This document shows, piece by piece, positions 20,916 to 21,172 of a stretch of 21,172 nt of DNA. The DNA is taken from NCBI GenBank assembly GCA_945907225.1, contig CAMDSN010000005.1, positions 1 to 21,172 of the forward strand, in the 5' to 3' direction. Source of the DNA: Flavobacterium psychrophilum (GTDB taxonomy: Bacteria; Bacteroidota; Bacteroidia; Flavobacteriales; Flavobacteriaceae). The first letter of the stretch is position 1. Every line of letters starts with the position of its first letter. The translations under genes were made by a program, and so were the position numbers. The notes beneath the pieces are model-generated. The model searched no databases. It worked only from the letters and a program-made list of their open reading frames with translations, and was not told where the DNA came from.

Positions 20916-21172
20916 TTGGAAAAAATTAAAACAAATAGCGGTTTTAAAAAAATTCGAAAAATTATTTTTCGAACAATTATTAGTCTAATTTTACTTCTCC
21001 TTTTAGTTTGTATTTCTCTTTCACAGCCTTTTGTCCAGACCAGAATAGCAAATTATTTTACAGAAAGAATAAACAAGGATTTTGGAACAAAAATTAATAT
21101 TGAGCAAGTTGCTTTTACTGTTTTTGGCGGAGTGAAATTAAAAAAGGTTTTGATCTTAGATCACCATAAAGA
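20916..21172 (+). CDS. tamB: Translocation and assembly module protein TamB, N-terminal fragment
   Basis: About 85 codons are present, the gene runs off the window. Reading from a TTG at 20916 gives a basic N-terminus, then a membrane helix at about residues 18-36 (RTIISLILLLLLVCISLS), followed by QPFVQTRIANYFTERINKDF and GTKINIEQVAFTVFGGVKLK. This N-terminal helix and the 'Q..I..Y.T..IN...GT.I.I..V.F..FG...L' segment are typical of TamB/AsmA-like proteins, which bridge inner and outer membrane and take part in lipid or outer-membrane protein transport. An in-frame stop (TAA at 20913) lies just before the TTG and no ATG follows before the helix, so a TTG start is the best reading. It is divergent from tsaD. 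Confidence 0.82.
   Translation, partial: MEKIKTNSGFKKIRKIIFRTIISLILLLLLVCISLSQPFVQTRIANYFTERINKDFGTKINIEQVAFTVFGGVKLKKVLILDHHK

Noticed and set aside
1..21172. Search for tRNA genes, rRNA, CRISPR arrays, insertion sequences, prophage or defence genes
   Set aside because: Nothing with cloverleaf, regular spaced repeats, terminal inverted repeats with transposase, or related protein families was seen; the region reads as ordinary core chromosome.

Overview
The window looks like a chromosomal segment of a member of Flavobacteriaceae (Bacteroidota), most likely Flavobacterium or a close relative. The DNA is strongly AT-rich. Recognisable promoters have the Bacteroidota form (TAnnTTTG at about -7), and few genes show a Shine-Dalgarno sequence. 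Several proteins belong to families typical of this group, such as the LETM1-related protein, the DUF4159 and DUF4920 proteins, stand-alone MnmD and the ECF sigma / Spy-like cassette. No rRNA, tRNA, CRISPR array or insertion sequence was seen, and both ends cut through ordinary chromosome.

Layout. (1) 78-2691, minus strand: a probable stress or cell-surface regulatory operon with an exported SRPBCC/GyrI-like protein, an ECF sigma factor, a one-pass membrane protein of anti-sigma type and a Spy-like exported protein. (2) 2798-4513: a small membrane protein, a MazG-like pyrophosphohydrolase and branched-chain aminotransferase ilvE. (3) 4757-6389, plus strand: DUF4920 exported protein, a CxxCH lipoprotein resembling a small cytochrome, and tRNA methyltransferase mnmD starting at TTG. 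(4) 6575-10480: a 66-residue protein, oxyR, a perfect 29-bp palindrome, a 95-residue exported or anchored protein, and a SulP anion transporter followed by beta-carbonic anhydrase, which together suggest bicarbonate uptake and interconversion. (5) 10477-10815: remnants of two further bicarbonate-related genes, the C-terminal ends of an SbtA-type transporter and of a divergent LysR regulator, apparently joined by deletion. (6) 10820-13126, minus strand: LETM1-related protein, Cu/Zn superoxide dismutase lipoprotein, and a conserved hypothetical. (7) 13322-16234: peroxide-stress yaaA, a class I glutaminase (trpG/pabA), and a marR-yceI operon with tandem operators and a strong terminator hairpin. 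(8) 16362-20816: a rhodanese, then a tight five-gene minus-strand operon tsaD-rsmE-DUF4159-methyltransferase-hypothetical, dominated by RNA modification. (9) 20916-end: the beginning of tamB, divergent from tsaD.

Themes. Oxidative stress recurs (oxyR, sodC, yaaA), as do envelope proteins and RNA modification (mnmD, rsmE, tsaD, a SAM methyltransferase). The most notable item is the deletion scar at 10477-10815. It implies that an ancestor carried two bicarbonate uptake systems (SbtA and SulP) beside a carbonic anhydrase, and that this strain keeps only SulP. No wholly new system is evident. The best leads are that scar, the marR tandem palindromes, the oxyR-side palindrome and the c-type heme lipoprotein.
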